A stretch of 43,142 nt of DNA from JAFALX01 sp050734185 (GCA_050734185.1 JBOHUE010000034.1:1-43142); one strand, 5' to 3'. Positions 25,592-33,877 are shown, numbered from the stretch's first letter. Notes: a model not told the origin generated them from the sequence alone. Translations and numbers: made by a program.

Positions 25592-26962
25592 GTGGAAAGC
25601 GTCCGCATCGGCGCCGGGCAGGGCTTCTACGGCGACACACCCGACGGCGCTGAGGACGTGGCCCGCGGCGGCAACGTGCGCTACATATGCTTCGATGCGC
25701 TCGCCGAGCTGACGATGGCGATCCTGCAGAAGGACCGCATGCGCAATCCGGACGCCGGGTACACCCGTGATCTTCCGGTCTTCATGCGCCGGCTGCTGCC
25801 GATCGCTCGCGAAGCCGGCATCGCGCTGATCACCAACGCGGGCGGCATGAATCCGGTTGGCGCCGGCGCGGCTGTGCGTGACGTCGCTCGCGATCTGGGC
25901 ATGCACGATCTGCGTGTCGCGGTGGTCACCGGAGACGATCTGACTGCGCGCATTCACGCGCTCATCGCGTCAGGTGCAGACATGCACAACGTCGATACGG
26001 GTGAGACCATTGCCGATATGCGTGCGCGCGTCGTATTCGCCGTCGCGTATCTCGGCGCAGCACCGATCGTCGATGCGTTGCGGCGCGGCGCCGACGTGGT
26101 CGTGACCGGTCGCGTCGCCGACGCGTCGCTCTTCGTCGCGCCGATGGTGCACGAGCTCGGCTGGTCGTTCGACGACTGGGACCGTCTCGCCTCAGGCGTG
26201 GTGCTCGGCCACCTCATGGAGTGCAGCGGCCAGGCGACTGGTGGGAACTTCAGCGGCGACTGGTGGAACGTCCCCGACCTCGATCGCGTTGGATATCCCG
26301 TGTGCGAGATGCGGGCCGACGGCACGGCGCTGCTCACCAAGCCGGCGGGCACCGGAGGCCGTGTGAGCGTGGACACGGTGAAGGAGCAACTCCTCTATGA
26401 GGTGCTCGACCCGCGCCGCTATGTCAACCCCGACGTCGTCGCCGACTTCACGTCCGTCCACCTGCGGGATGCGGGGCTGGACGCCGTCGAGGTCAGCGGC
26501 ATTCGAGGAACGCCACGGCCGGAGACACTCAAGGTGATCGCCGGGTATCTCGACGGCTGGCTGGGCGCCGCCGGCGTCGGGTACTCGTGGCCGGACGCGG
26601 AGGCGAAGGCGCGCCGCGCGGCCGAGCTCATCGAGCGCATGGCGCACCGCGCCGGGCTCGAGCCGCTCGAGACGCTGGTCGAGGTGGTTGGCGTCGACAG
26701 CCTGCACGGCGATGCGGCGCCGCACATCGACGCCAACGAGGTCACCCTCCGTGTGGCCGCACGCTTTGCCACCGAGGAGGAGGCCGCGCGATTCCCACGC
26801 GTCGCAATCCCGCTCGCGCTCAACGGACCGCCGTTCATCGGCGGCGCCGCGGCGACGGGCGGCGCCCGGGCCCTGCTCGGGGTGTGGCCGGCTGCGGTAC
26901 AACGCGAACTGGTCGAGCCGGGCGTCAGCGTCGACGTGCAGCCGGCGGGAGTGCAGGCATGA
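25592..26962 (+). CDS. AtuA-family (acyclic terpene utilisation/DUF1446) protein
   Basis: A 456-residue protein matching the AtuA/DUF1446 family from its start (VRIGAGQGFYGDTPDGA), through NAGGMNPVGAG and ADVVVTGRVADASLF, to GGNFSGDWW. AtuA was named from the citronellol/geraniol degradation cluster of Pseudomonas, but its catalytic role is not established and most members lie outside terpene clusters. No other atu gene (geranyl-CoA carboxylase AtuC/F, for example) is near, so terpene use should not be assumed. The stop overlaps the start of the small AtuA-like partner (ATGA). The start is a GTG at 25592. Confidence 0.9.
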   Translation: MESVRIGAGQGFYGDTPDGAEDVARGGNVRYICFDALAELTMAILQKDRMRNPDAGYTRDLPVFMRRLLPIAREAGIALITNAGGMNPVGAGAAVRDVARDLGMHDLRVAVVTGDDLTARIHALIASGADMHNVDTGETIADMRARVVFAVAYLGAAPIVDALRRGADVVVTGRVADASLFVAPMVHELGWSFDDWDRLASGVVLGHLMECSGQATGGNFSGDWWNVPDLDRVGYPVCEMRADGTALLTKPAGTGGRVSVDTVKEQLLYEVLDPRRYVNPDVVADFTSVHLRDAGLDAVEVSGIRGTPRPETLKVIAGYLDGWLGAAGVGYSWPDAEAKARRAAELIERMAHRAGLEPLETLVEVVGVDSLHGDAAPHIDANEVTLRVAARFATEEEAARFPRVAIPLALNGPPFIGGAAATGGARALLGVWPAAVQRELVEPGVSVDVQPAGVQA

Positions 26963-27345
26963 CCACGCGCGTCCGTCTCGCCGACGTCGCCCAGGCACGC
27001 AGCGGCGACAAGGGGGACCTGGCCAACGTCGCGCTCTTCGCGCCGAGTGACGCGCTCTACGACGCCTTTGTGCGCGAGGTCACGACCGAACGCGTGCGAT
27101 CACTGTTCGGTCGCTTCGTCAAGGGAGAGGTCGACCGGTACGAGGTCCCCAACGTGCGCGCTCTCAACTTCGTGCTCCACCAGGCTCTGGACGGCGGTGC
27201 GGCGCGCTCCTTGCGCAGCGATCCCCTCGGCAAGTCGTACGGCTCGCTCCTGCTCCGTCTCGAGATCGACCTTCGTGACGGTGAGTTGCCGGCTAGATCC
27301 GCTGCAGAACCTCCCGCCGGCGGCGGGCAAAGTCTTCGTCCGTGA
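26959..27345 (+). CDS. AtuA-like ferredoxin-fold partner protein
   Basis: A 128-residue protein beginning MTTRVRLADVAQARSGDKGDLANVALF, the signature of the small domain that in many genomes follows or is fused to AtuA/DUF1446 proteins. Here it is a separate gene whose ATG overlaps the AtuA stop by four bases, so the two probably form a complex. Another recognisable block is YEVPNVRALNFVLHQALDGG. The final ~15 residues overlap the 3' end of the convergent gene by 53 bases and look non-conserved. Function unknown. Confidence 0.86.
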   Translation: MTTRVRLADVAQARSGDKGDLANVALFAPSDALYDAFVREVTTERVRSLFGRFVKGEVDRYEVPNVRALNFVLHQALDGGAARSLRSDPLGKSYGSLLLRLEIDLRDGELPARSAAEPPAGGGQSLRP

Positions 27346-27883
27346 TCCCGCCCTCGGTGCGCAGCGTCCTGAGCTTGCGAATCTCGCCGAGCAGATCGAG
27401 CAGCGGCGCATCGATGCGCGGCAGGCTCCAGCGCTCCACCTCCCGGACCGGCCGCCGCGCGGCCCACGCGGAGGTCGTGGCGATGTGTATCGCCTTGACC
27501 GAAGCGTACGGGATGCCCAACACTTCGATCTCGTCCAGCGCGGGGCTCACCAGAGGGACCGTCATCCCGTACCGGCGCCGCTCTGGTTCGCTGCCGAGGA
27601 GGCCGTTCACCACCTCACCGTCCCAAAAGTGGATGGCCACGGCGCTCATGTGCGAGCGATCGAGGTCGGCGTCCAGCTCGACGCGCTGCAACATGATGTT
27701 CTTCACAGACGACACCGGGATGATCGCGGCCCGGCTGCCCGTCTCCACGTCGGGAAGCCGCAGCGTGAAGTCGGGCTGGTCCAGGTCGATGTCACGCATG
27801 AACCCGACGAGCACCTCGTCGTCCTTGAACCGGACGACGACCCGCCGCTCGGGCATGTCCCGATGTGCGGACGCGGAGTCCAC
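27293..27883 (-). CDS. Beta-domain protein with SHOCT-like C-terminus
   Basis: A 196-residue cytoplasmic protein. The first half has two similar beta units: RRVVVRFKDDEVLVGFMRD (residues ~11-29), then a related AVAIHFWDGEVVNGLLG segment. This resembles DUF6982-type modules, sometimes found with two-component or PilZ-like proteins; that name is recall, not a search result. The last ~35 residues (LGEIRKLRTLRTEGGITDEDF) match a SHOCT motif, a short oligomerisation helix pair. The GTG at 27883 is preferred because AGGAGG lies five bases before it. An internal ATG at 27856 is the alternative. It is divergent from the ECF sigma factor, so the two may be linked. Confidence 0.75.
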   Translation of the reverse strand: MDSASAHRDMPERRVVVRFKDDEVLVGFMRDIDLDQPDFTLRLPDVETGSRAAIIPVSSVKNIMLQRVELDADLDRSHMSAVAIHFWDGEVVNGLLGSEPERRRYGMTVPLVSPALDEIEVLGIPYASVKAIHIATTSAWAARRPVREVERWSLPRIDAPLLDLLGEIRKLRTLRTEGGITDEDFARRRREVLQRI

Positions 27884-27980
27884 GCGATCCTCCTGCTGCT
27901 CTGCGTCCGGCCGGCCCCTTCCTAATCGGCCATTTCGTCGCGGAACGCTCTGCTGCGAAAGACGATTCCGGCCGGGAAAA

Positions 27981-27993
27981 CTTGCGTTGCAAG
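27981..27993. promoter_or_regulatory. Inverted repeat between divergent genes
   Basis: CTTGC-GTT-GCAAG, 44 bases before the sigma GTG. An ECF-like -35 (GGAAAAC, 27975-27981) directly adjoins it. It may be an operator or part of a sigma-dependent promoter; evidence is only sequence symmetry and position. Confidence 0.25.
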
Positions 27994-28036
27994 CCCGCAC
28001 CGCGCGTGCTACGGCGCTTCCCCCGCGGCGGCAAAC

Positions 28037-28909
28037 GTGGTGAACTACGAGCAAATGCGTCAAGCAACGCAATCGAGTTCCGGCCCGCCGCCGAAGGACC
28101 CAGAACCGGCCGCCACGGCCGAGCCGGAAGCGGGGCAGCGGACGCCGGTCACGCCGAGCGACGTCAGCCTCGTCCAGGCGTACCTCGGCGGCGACCCCGG
28201 CGCGTTCGACACCCTCTTCAGCCGGTACCACTCCCGCGTTCGCGCCGTGGCGATGCGCTACGTCGGTGACGAGCACCAGGCCGAAGACCTGGTGCAGGAG
28301 ACGTTTCTCAATGTCATCCGCGCACTGCCACGCGTCGACGCAAGCTTCAACTTCGGCGCGTGGATCCATCGCATCGCGGTGAACATCTGTCAGGACGAGC
28401 TCCGCCGTCGCGGGCGGCGCGCGGTGCACGTCGACACCAGCAGCAACGACCCCGAGGACGCGCTGCTTCGCATCGCCGACAGCGACCGCCACAACAGCCC
28501 CGAGGATGCTCTGGAGGCGACCCACCTTCGCCACCTCGTGTGGGACGTGGCAAAGAAGTTACCGGAGCGGCAGCGGATGGTCCTCACCCTGCGCGAGCTG
28601 CAGGGGCTGTCGTACGCATCGATCGCGCACGTCATGGGCATCAGCGACGCAGCGGTGGAGACGCTGCTCCACCGTGCCCGCAAACGGTTCAAGGAGGAGT
28701 ACCTCCTGCTCGAAAGCCCGGTCGAAGAGAAGCCGAGCTGCACGACGCTGGCCTATCTCCTCACGACGGTGGGGCGCGCGAATCTGCGTCCGGACCAGCG
28801 CCGCCTGGTGATCGAGCACCTCGAGGCCTGCGCGCTCTGCCAGGCGCAGTTCATGCCCGACGGCTCGCCGGCGACGACCGAACCGGCGCTCTCCAGGTCG
28901 GGAGGCTGA
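28037..28909 (+). CDS. ECF sigma factor with C-terminal zinc-binding (ZAS-like) motif
   Basis: A 290-residue sigma-70 family factor. A ~45-residue Pro/Ala-rich N-terminus precedes region 2 (FSRYHSRVRAVAMRYVGDEHQAEDLVQETF). Region 4 contains LPERQRMVLTLRELQGLSYASIA and the DNA-recognition helix near SDAAVETLLHRARKRF. Unusually, a ~60-residue tail follows with HLEACALC. This is the Hx3Cx2C motif typical of zinc-binding anti-sigma factors, here fused to the sigma. It may sense redox or zinc and self-inhibit, replacing a separate anti-sigma gene (none is adjacent). The start could be either of two consecutive GTGs near 28037 or the ATG at 28055. Confidence 0.92.
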   Translation: MVNYEQMRQATQSSSGPPPKDPEPAATAEPEAGQRTPVTPSDVSLVQAYLGGDPGAFDTLFSRYHSRVRAVAMRYVGDEHQAEDLVQETFLNVIRALPRVDASFNFGAWIHRIAVNICQDELRRRGRRAVHVDTSSNDPEDALLRIADSDRHNSPEDALEATHLRHLVWDVAKKLPERQRMVLTLRELQGLSYASIAHVMGISDAAVETLLHRARKRFKEEYLLLESPVEEKPSCTTLAYLLTTVGRANLRPDQRRLVIEHLEACALCQAQFMPDGSPATTEPALSRSGG

Positions 28910-30054
28910 GCCGGCGCGCGGCGCGCGTTGTCTGCGCGCCAAACGCCTTCAAGGGATCGTTGTCGGCACTCGATGCCGCTGCCGCCATGGCGCTCGGCGT
29001 GGCGGATGCCGGCGGCGTGTCGCGTTCGGTGCCGGTCGCCGACGGAGGCGACGGCACGCTCGAGGTCCTGCTCGCATCGGACGCCGCGTCACGTGTCACC
29101 CGCCACGCGGTCGCCGGGCCGCTCGGCGCCACGGTCGAGGCGCGTCTCGGCTGGCTGGGTGACGGCACGGCGGTCGTTGAGATGGCCGAGGCCTCGGGCC
29201 TCCGACTGCTGGGCGAGGGCGAGCTCGATCCGCTCCACGCGACGTCGCGGGGCACCGGTGAGCTGATACGCGCGGCGCTCGACGCCGGGGCAGCGCGGAT
29301 CATCGTCGGCGTCGGCGGCAGCGGGAGCACAGACGGCGGCGCCGGTGCATTGCAGGCGCTGGGTGCGCGGCTGCTCGATGCATCGGCACAGAACCTGGCG
29401 GCGGGCGGCGCCGCACTGCGCGCGCTGGAGTCGATCGACCTGAGCGCGCTCGACGCTCGATTGCGCGCCGCCGTTGTCGAGGTGGCGGTGGACGTGCGCA
29501 CGCCTTTGCTCGGCACCCAGGGCGCTGCGGCGCTGTTCGCGCCGCAGAAAGGAGCGACCCCCGCGGACGTCGCCGTACTGGAGGCGGGGCTCGCTCGGCT
29601 CTCCGAGGTCGCCATGCGCGAGGGTGTCTCCGGTGACCTGTCTGTGCAGCCCGGCGCCGGCGCCGCCGGAGGAGCGGCCTTCGGTCTGGCGCTCGCGGGG
29701 GCGCGGCTCGTGCCCGGAGCCGAGCTCGTCTGCGACCTCGTCGGACTCGACGCCGTGCTGGGAGACGCCGACCTCGTGCTCACCGGTGAGGGGCGGCTCG
29801 ACGCGCAGACGCTGCTCGGCAAGGCGCCGAGCGAGGTGGCCATTCGCGCGTCGTCTGCGGCCGTGCGCTGTGTCGCGGTGGCCGCGACGGTGGTCGATCA
29901 GCTGCCCGAGCTCTTCACCGGCACCGTGTCGCTCGACCGCATCGCGCCGGGACGCGACACGCGCCGCGGCACCGCGGGACTGGTGCGCCTCGCCACCAGC
30001 TACGCCGTCTCGCGATTCGGAGTAGGCTCGGCGGCCGGCGGAACGGATTCGTAG
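28906..30054 (+). CDS. Glycerate kinase (GlxK/GarK family), probable CTG start
   Basis: A ~382-residue glycerate kinase, which phosphorylates D-glycerate with ATP and feeds it into glycolysis. Typical blocks are CAPNAFKGSLSA at the start, PVADGGDGTLEVL, GVGGSGSTDGGAGALQALG, and LTGEGRLDAQTLLGKAPS near the end. Oddly, no ATG, GTG or TTG occurs in frame between the sigma gene body and the conserved first strand. The CTG at 28906 overlaps the sigma stop as CTGA, mirroring the ATGA/GTGA couplings elsewhere here, and is proposed as the start. An ATG at 28987 would delete the conserved N-terminus. Confidence 0.88.
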   Translation: MSRRAARVVCAPNAFKGSLSALDAAAAMALGVADAGGVSRSVPVADGGDGTLEVLLASDAASRVTRHAVAGPLGATVEARLGWLGDGTAVVEMAEASGLRLLGEGELDPLHATSRGTGELIRAALDAGAARIIVGVGGSGSTDGGAGALQALGARLLDASAQNLAAGGAALRALESIDLSALDARLRAAVVEVAVDVRTPLLGTQGAAALFAPQKGATPADVAVLEAGLARLSEVAMREGVSGDLSVQPGAGAAGGAAFGLALAGARLVPGAELVCDLVGLDAVLGDADLVLTGEGRLDAQTLLGKAPSEVAIRASSAAVRCVAVAATVVDQLPELFTGTVSLDRIAPGRDTRRGTAGLVRLATSYAVSRFGVGSAAGGTDS

Positions 30055-30069
30055 TTGGAGGACGCGATC

Positions 30070-30459
30070 GTGGGAGCACTGTCCAACGCACAGGCACAGG
30101 CCACAGTGGCCGTCACGGACATGGGCCGGGCGCGCGCGTATTTCGCGGACACGCTGGGATTGACCGAAACAGCCGGCAACGCAGAGTTCTTCGCACTATT
30201 CGACGCCGGCGGCGGGACACAGCTCGTCGTGTACCCATCGCCGTACGCGGGCACGGCGAAGAGCACGGTGGCGAGCTTCCTGGTCACCGACCTCGATGCC
30301 ACCATGGCCGCGCTGCGCGAGAAGGGCGTGACATTCGAGGAGTACGAAGGGGCCGACGGCCCAACGACGGTCAACGGTGTGGCCGAGGCCGCGGGCGTTC
30401 GCAGCGCGTGGTTCAAGGATCCCGACGGCAACACGTTCGCCGTCGGACAGAACACCTGA
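30070..30459 (+). CDS. VOC/glyoxalase-like protein
   Basis: A 129-residue vicinal-oxygen-chelate protein: TVAVTDMGRARAYFADTLGL, then SFLVTDLDATMAALREKGV, and finally AWFKDPDGNTFAVGQ. This resembles the bleomycin-resistance/glyoxalase branch; the reaction is unknown. The GTG at 30070 is chosen because GGAGG lies eight bases before it; the TTG at 30055 lacks a site. It starts 15 bases after the glycerate kinase stop and is probably in the same transcript. It converges on ilvE with 13 bases between. Confidence 0.88.
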   Translation: MGALSNAQAQATVAVTDMGRARAYFADTLGLTETAGNAEFFALFDAGGGTQLVVYPSPYAGTAKSTVASFLVTDLDATMAALREKGVTFEEYEGADGPTTVNGVAEAAGVRSAWFKDPDGNTFAVGQNT

Positions 30460-30472
30460 GGCGCCGCGCCGC

Positions 30473-31429
30473 TCAGTAGACGGGCGTGAGCCACTCCGCG
30501 TACTTGGCGTTGCGCCCGGTCATCGCGTCCAGGTAGAGCTGCTGAAGGCGGTTCGTCATCGGGCCGGGCTCACCGTCACCGACCCGGCGACGGTCCACCT
30601 CGACCACGGGCGCGACCTGCGCTGCCGTGCCCACCATGAACACCTCGTCGGCCAGGTACAGCTCACTGCGATCGATGGAGCGCTCGACGACGTCGAGGCC
30701 CATCTCCTCGCGCGCCAGGTGGATCACGCAATCACGCGTGATGCCCTCGAGGATGTTGTCCGACGACGCCGGTGTTGACAGCACGCCGCGGCGAACGACG
30801 AAGAGGTTCTCGCCGCTGCCCTCGCTGACGTGGCCGTCGTGCGTGAGCATGATCGCCTCGTCGAAGCCGCCCTCGAGCGCCTCGCTCTTCGCCAGAGCGG
30901 CGTTGATGTACAGCCCCGTGCATTTGGTGCGCACGGGCGCCATGGTGTCGTCGATGCGGCGCCAGGACGAGACCATGCAACGGATGCCCTCGGTGCCGAT
31001 GTAGTTGCCCAGCGGGAGCGTGACGATGCCCAGCGAGTCGGGGACGTCGTGCAGCTTGACCCCGATCGACTCCGCCGACTTGAATAGGATCGGGCGCACG
31101 TAGGCGTCTTCGCGGAACTCGTTGCGCCGCAGCAGGTCGTTGGTGACGGCGCAGAGCTCGTCGACGTTGACGGTGTGGTGCATCTGCAGCGCACGCGCGT
31201 TGTCGTGCAGCCGCTGGTAGTGATCCGCCATGCGCACGGTGTAGAGCTGCTCGCGGTCGGCGTTCCAGTACGCGCGAATGCCCTCGAAGACACCGGTGCC
31301 GTAGTGCAGCGCGTGCGTGAGCAGACCGAGCTTTGCGTCCGCGTAGCGCGCGATCGACCCCTCGAAGTAGACCCACGAGGACTCCAGCCGGAACGCTGCC
31401 CCCTGCCGAGACTCTGCTGCCTGCACCAT
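30473..31429 (-). CDS. ilvE: Branched-chain amino acid aminotransferase
   Basis: A 318-residue fold-type IV PLP enzyme that makes Leu, Ile and Val from their 2-oxoacids using glutamate. Recognisable blocks are GVFEGIRAYW near residue 50, TKCTGLYINAALAKSEA with the PLP lysine, HVSEGSGENLFVV, and LADEVFMVGTAAQVAPV. Length and motifs match IlvE rather than D-amino acid transaminase or aminodeoxychorismate lyase. It stands alone, without other ilv or leu genes. A 70-base gap separates it from the methyltransferase gene upstream on the same strand; no leader attenuator was recognised. Confidence 0.95.
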   Translation of the reverse strand: MVQAAESRQGAAFRLESSWVYFEGSIARYADAKLGLLTHALHYGTGVFEGIRAYWNADREQLYTVRMADHYQRLHDNARALQMHHTVNVDELCAVTNDLLRRNEFREDAYVRPILFKSAESIGVKLHDVPDSLGIVTLPLGNYIGTEGIRCMVSSWRRIDDTMAPVRTKCTGLYINAALAKSEALEGGFDEAIMLTHDGHVSEGSGENLFVVRRGVLSTPASSDNILEGITRDCVIHLAREEMGLDVVERSIDRSELYLADEVFMVGTAAQVAPVVEVDRRRVGDGEPGPMTNRLQQLYLDAMTGRNAKYAEWLTPVY

Positions 31430-31499
31430 CTCAACCCAAAGCGTACCTCCGAGCCGGGTCGCTGCGCGCTCTCGAACGTGACCCCCGCATCCCGAGCGC

Positions 31500-32297
31500 T
31501 CAGGAAGAGCCGGTCGCCGGCGCCGTGCCGCGCATCAGGATCCGTTTGAACGCGAACAGATACGGATGCTGGTCGCCGAGCGTGTCCAGCAACCGCGTGC
31601 GATAACGCGCGACGTACTCGGCGAACATCGCCTCGGGCATGCGCGGCTTGTAGTCCGTGAGCAGCGTGCCGCGCACCCACTCGACGACGTCGCTGGTCGA
31701 GTCGAGCTCGTGCGCATAGACCTGCAGGCGCACATGCAGGTCGCGCAGACCGAGCGCGTACAGCATCTCCGCGTACGCCTCCGGGGTCAGCACCGTCGAG
31801 CTGCGCGTGTAGCCATCCATTGCCGACGCAAAGGCCTCCTCGAGCGCGACGCCGGCCGCGACCGTGTGCGACGCGTGATCGTAGTTGGCGGGAACCTGCA
31901 CCGCGAGCACACCCCCTGGCGCCAGAAACGTCCGCAGCCGCGCGAAGAGCTCGTGGTGATGGTCCAACCATTGCAGCGCCGCGTTGGAGAACACCACGTC
32001 ACATGACTCCTCCGGCATCCACTCGGCGATATCGCCGCGCACGAAGCGCAGGCCCGGAGCGTGCACCTCGCGAGTCCGCGCAAGCATCGACTCCGACGAG
32101 TCGACTCCGACGGTCTCGCGGGCGCGCAGCGCCCGGTGCAGCTCCCGCGTCAGGACCCCTGTGCCGCACCCGAGGTCCACGACGCGTCCGCGGTCAGAGA
32201 CCTCGATGAGCCGGAGCAGATCCCAGAACGGCTGCTCTCGTTCGGCGCGAAACCGCTCGTACTGCTCCGGACTCCACGGGTCCTCCGTGCCGGCTAT
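31500..32297 (-). CDS. SAM-dependent methyltransferase, trans-aconitate methyltransferase-like
   Basis: A class I methyltransferase with motif I VVDLGCGTGVLTRELH, GVDSSESML, DVVFSNAALQWLDHH and VLAVQVPANYDH. These resemble Tam, which methylates trans-aconitate, or related small-acid methyltransferases. Similarity begins with WSPEQYERFRAERE, upstream of motif I, so the true N-terminus must lie upstream of the GTG at 32180. Yet that stretch has no ATG, GTG or TTG after the preceding in-frame stop. The only candidates are an ATA at 32297, which overlaps the lipoprotein stop as ATAG, and a CTG further up. The boundary given uses the ATA position (265 residues, the normal length). Start at 32180 is the fallback, giving 226 residues. 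It is the last gene of the bioB operon. Confidence 0.8.
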   Translation of the reverse strand: MAGTEDPWSPEQYERFRAEREQPFWDLLRLIEVSDRGRVVDLGCGTGVLTRELHRALRARETVGVDSSESMLARTREVHAPGLRFVRGDIAEWMPEESCDVVFSNAALQWLDHHHELFARLRTFLAPGGVLAVQVPANYDHASHTVAAGVALEEAFASAMDGYTRSSTVLTPEAYAEMLYALGLRDLHVRLQVYAHELDSTSDVVEWVRGTLLTDYKPRMPEAMFAEYVARYRTRLLDTLGDQHPYLFAFKRILMRGTAPATGSS

Positions 32298-32797
32298 GCC
32301 GCCCCGAACCCCTGTGCCAGCGCGGCGCAGAGCTGCGTCGTGGCCGAGTCGTCACCGCTGGGCTTCGCGGTGTAGATGCGCGCCGTCGTCTTCTGATCGG
32401 TGGTCGTGATGTGGCAGATCGGCGCCGTCTCGTACGACCCGCCGGCGATCGTCTGCACGGCCGTCCACGACGCGTCACTCTCCAGCGCCGCGCAGAACTG
32501 CGTGGCTGCGGCATTGTTCGAGCCGGCGACGGTCGAATACGCGATCACGTCGCCGCTGTCGGTCGACAGTTTCGCCGCGCATTCGTACGACTGATCCGGG
32601 TTGCCGCTCGTATCGCCGAGTGCATACCCCGAAGCCGAGACCGCGGGGTGGGTGGAGAAGCTCTGCGTCGGAATCGCAGGGCCGGACCGGTTGGTCGCCG
32701 CCGGTGAGTTCGAGCTCGCGCCGCCGCACGCAACGACGAAGAGGCCGGCCACCGCAGCGGCCGCCGCGAACGCCCCGGTTCTCGCAGGTAGCCGCAT
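32294..32797 (-). CDS. Small secreted lipoprotein
   Basis: A 167-residue predicted lipoprotein: a hydrophobic signal (TGAFAAAAAVAGLFVVAC) with the lipobox VVAC, then a Ser/Asn/Pro-rich linker. The C-terminal domain has four further cysteines (YECAAKL, QFCAALE, PICHIT, QLCAALA) that probably form two disulfides. I do not recognise the family. The ATG at 32797 overlaps the bioB stop (TGATG), so it is translationally coupled to bioB. Why a lipoprotein sits between biotin synthase and a methyltransferase is unclear. Confidence 0.76.
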   Translation of the reverse strand: MRLPARTGAFAAAAAVAGLFVVACGGASSNSPAATNRSGPAIPTQSFSTHPAVSASGYALGDTSGNPDQSYECAAKLSTDSGDVIAYSTVAGSNNAAATQFCAALESDASWTAVQTIAGGSYETAPICHITTTDQKTTARIYTAKPSGDDSATTQLCAALAQGFGAA

Positions 32798-33822
32798 CAA
32801 CGCCCCGCACCGTTCGCAACGCTCGTCAGAGGCGCAGTAGCGACGGGCATGCCGAGGTCGGCAAGCATTGCCAGGTCGACTTCGGCGCTGCGTCCCAGCG
32901 TCGTCAGATAGTTGCCCACGATGAGGCCGTTGGCACCCGCCAGCATGCCGTAAGCCTGCAGGTCGCGCAGGACGATCTCGCGACCGCCGGCATAGCGAAT
33001 GACCGCGTCGGGATTGACCAGCCGGAACACGGCGACGCAGCGCAGCGCCTCCATCGGCTGCAACAGCGTGGAGAACTGCAGTGGCGTTCCCGGTCGGGGA
33101 TTGAGGAAGTTGCAGGGGATCTCGTGCGTTTCCAGCTCGCGGAGCGCAAACGCGAGGTCGAGCCGGTCGTCCCACGTCTCGCCCATCCCGAAGATGCCGC
33201 CACTGCACAGCTCCATCCCGGCCGACCGGACGAGCTTGCAGGTCTGTACCCGGTCGTCGAACGAGTGTGTCGTGCAGATGCGCGGGAAGAACGACGGGCC
33301 AGCCTCGAGGTTGTGGTTGTAGCGGTGCACGCCGGCTGCGGCAAGCCGCTGCGCCTGGTCGTCCTTCAGCAGACCAAGCGAGGCAGCGACCTCGATGTCG
33401 ACGCTCTGCCGAATGGCGTGCGTGGCGTCGATGACGGCGCGCATCATGCGCTCGTCGGGTCCACGCACCGCGACCACGATGCAGAACTCGGTGCCGCCGG
33501 CGGCGCGCGTCGTGCGCGCAAGATCCACCAGCTTTGCCGTCTCCAGCATCGGCTCGCGCGCGACCTCGGTGTGGTAGCGCGCCGATTGCGAGCAGAACAC
33601 GCAGTCCTCGGGGCAGCCGCCGGTCTTTGCGCTGATGATCGACTCCACCTCGACGGCGGGCCCCATCCGCTCGACGCGCACGCGGTGCGCGAGTGCGAAC
33701 AGATCGGGGAGCGCCTCCTGGGGTACCGCGACCAGCCGCTCGGCGAGGCCGCGATCGACGTCGCGGTGCTCGTCAAGGAGAACCCCACCCGCCTCGCACA
33801 GCGTCGCCTCGGCCGTGAGCAT
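32797..33822 (-). CDS. bioB: Biotin synthase
   Basis: A 341-residue radical-SAM enzyme that inserts sulfur into dethiobiotin, the last step of biotin synthesis. The [4Fe-4S]-SAM motif is CPEDCVFC (Cx3Cx2C), in context SAKTGGCPEDCVFCSQS. The [2Fe-2S] cluster ligands and later blocks are also typical: YNHNLEAG, CSGGIFGMGE, PCNFLNPRPGTPL. No bioA, bioD or bioF is adjacent, so the other steps must be encoded elsewhere or dethiobiotin is imported. It heads a three-gene operon. Its ATG at 33822 directly abuts possible starts of the divergent MFS gene. Confidence 0.96.
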   Translation of the reverse strand: MLTAEATLCEAGGVLLDEHRDVDRGLAERLVAVPQEALPDLFALAHRVRVERMGPAVEVESIISAKTGGCPEDCVFCSQSARYHTEVAREPMLETAKLVDLARTTRAAGGTEFCIVVAVRGPDERMMRAVIDATHAIRQSVDIEVAASLGLLKDDQAQRLAAAGVHRYNHNLEAGPSFFPRICTTHSFDDRVQTCKLVRSAGMELCSGGIFGMGETWDDRLDLAFALRELETHEIPCNFLNPRPGTPLQFSTLLQPMEALRCVAVFRLVNPDAVIRYAGGREIVLRDLQAYGMLAGANGLIVGNYLTTLGRSAEVDLAMLADLGMPVATAPLTSVANGAGR

Positions 33823-33877
33823 GGACGCGACAGGATACCGTCACGGGGATGCCATCCCGTGCCGCGAGCGGCCGCTG

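Noticed and set aside
25592..27345. A terpene-degradation (atu) cluster
   Set aside because: Only AtuA and its small partner are present. No geranyl-CoA carboxylase, dehydrogenase or lyase genes of that pathway are in the window.
33821..33877. N-terminal extension of the MFS transporter from the ATG at 33821
   Set aside because: That ATG overlaps the divergent bioB start codon, leaving no space for promoters. The family-like sequence begins after the ATG at 33878.
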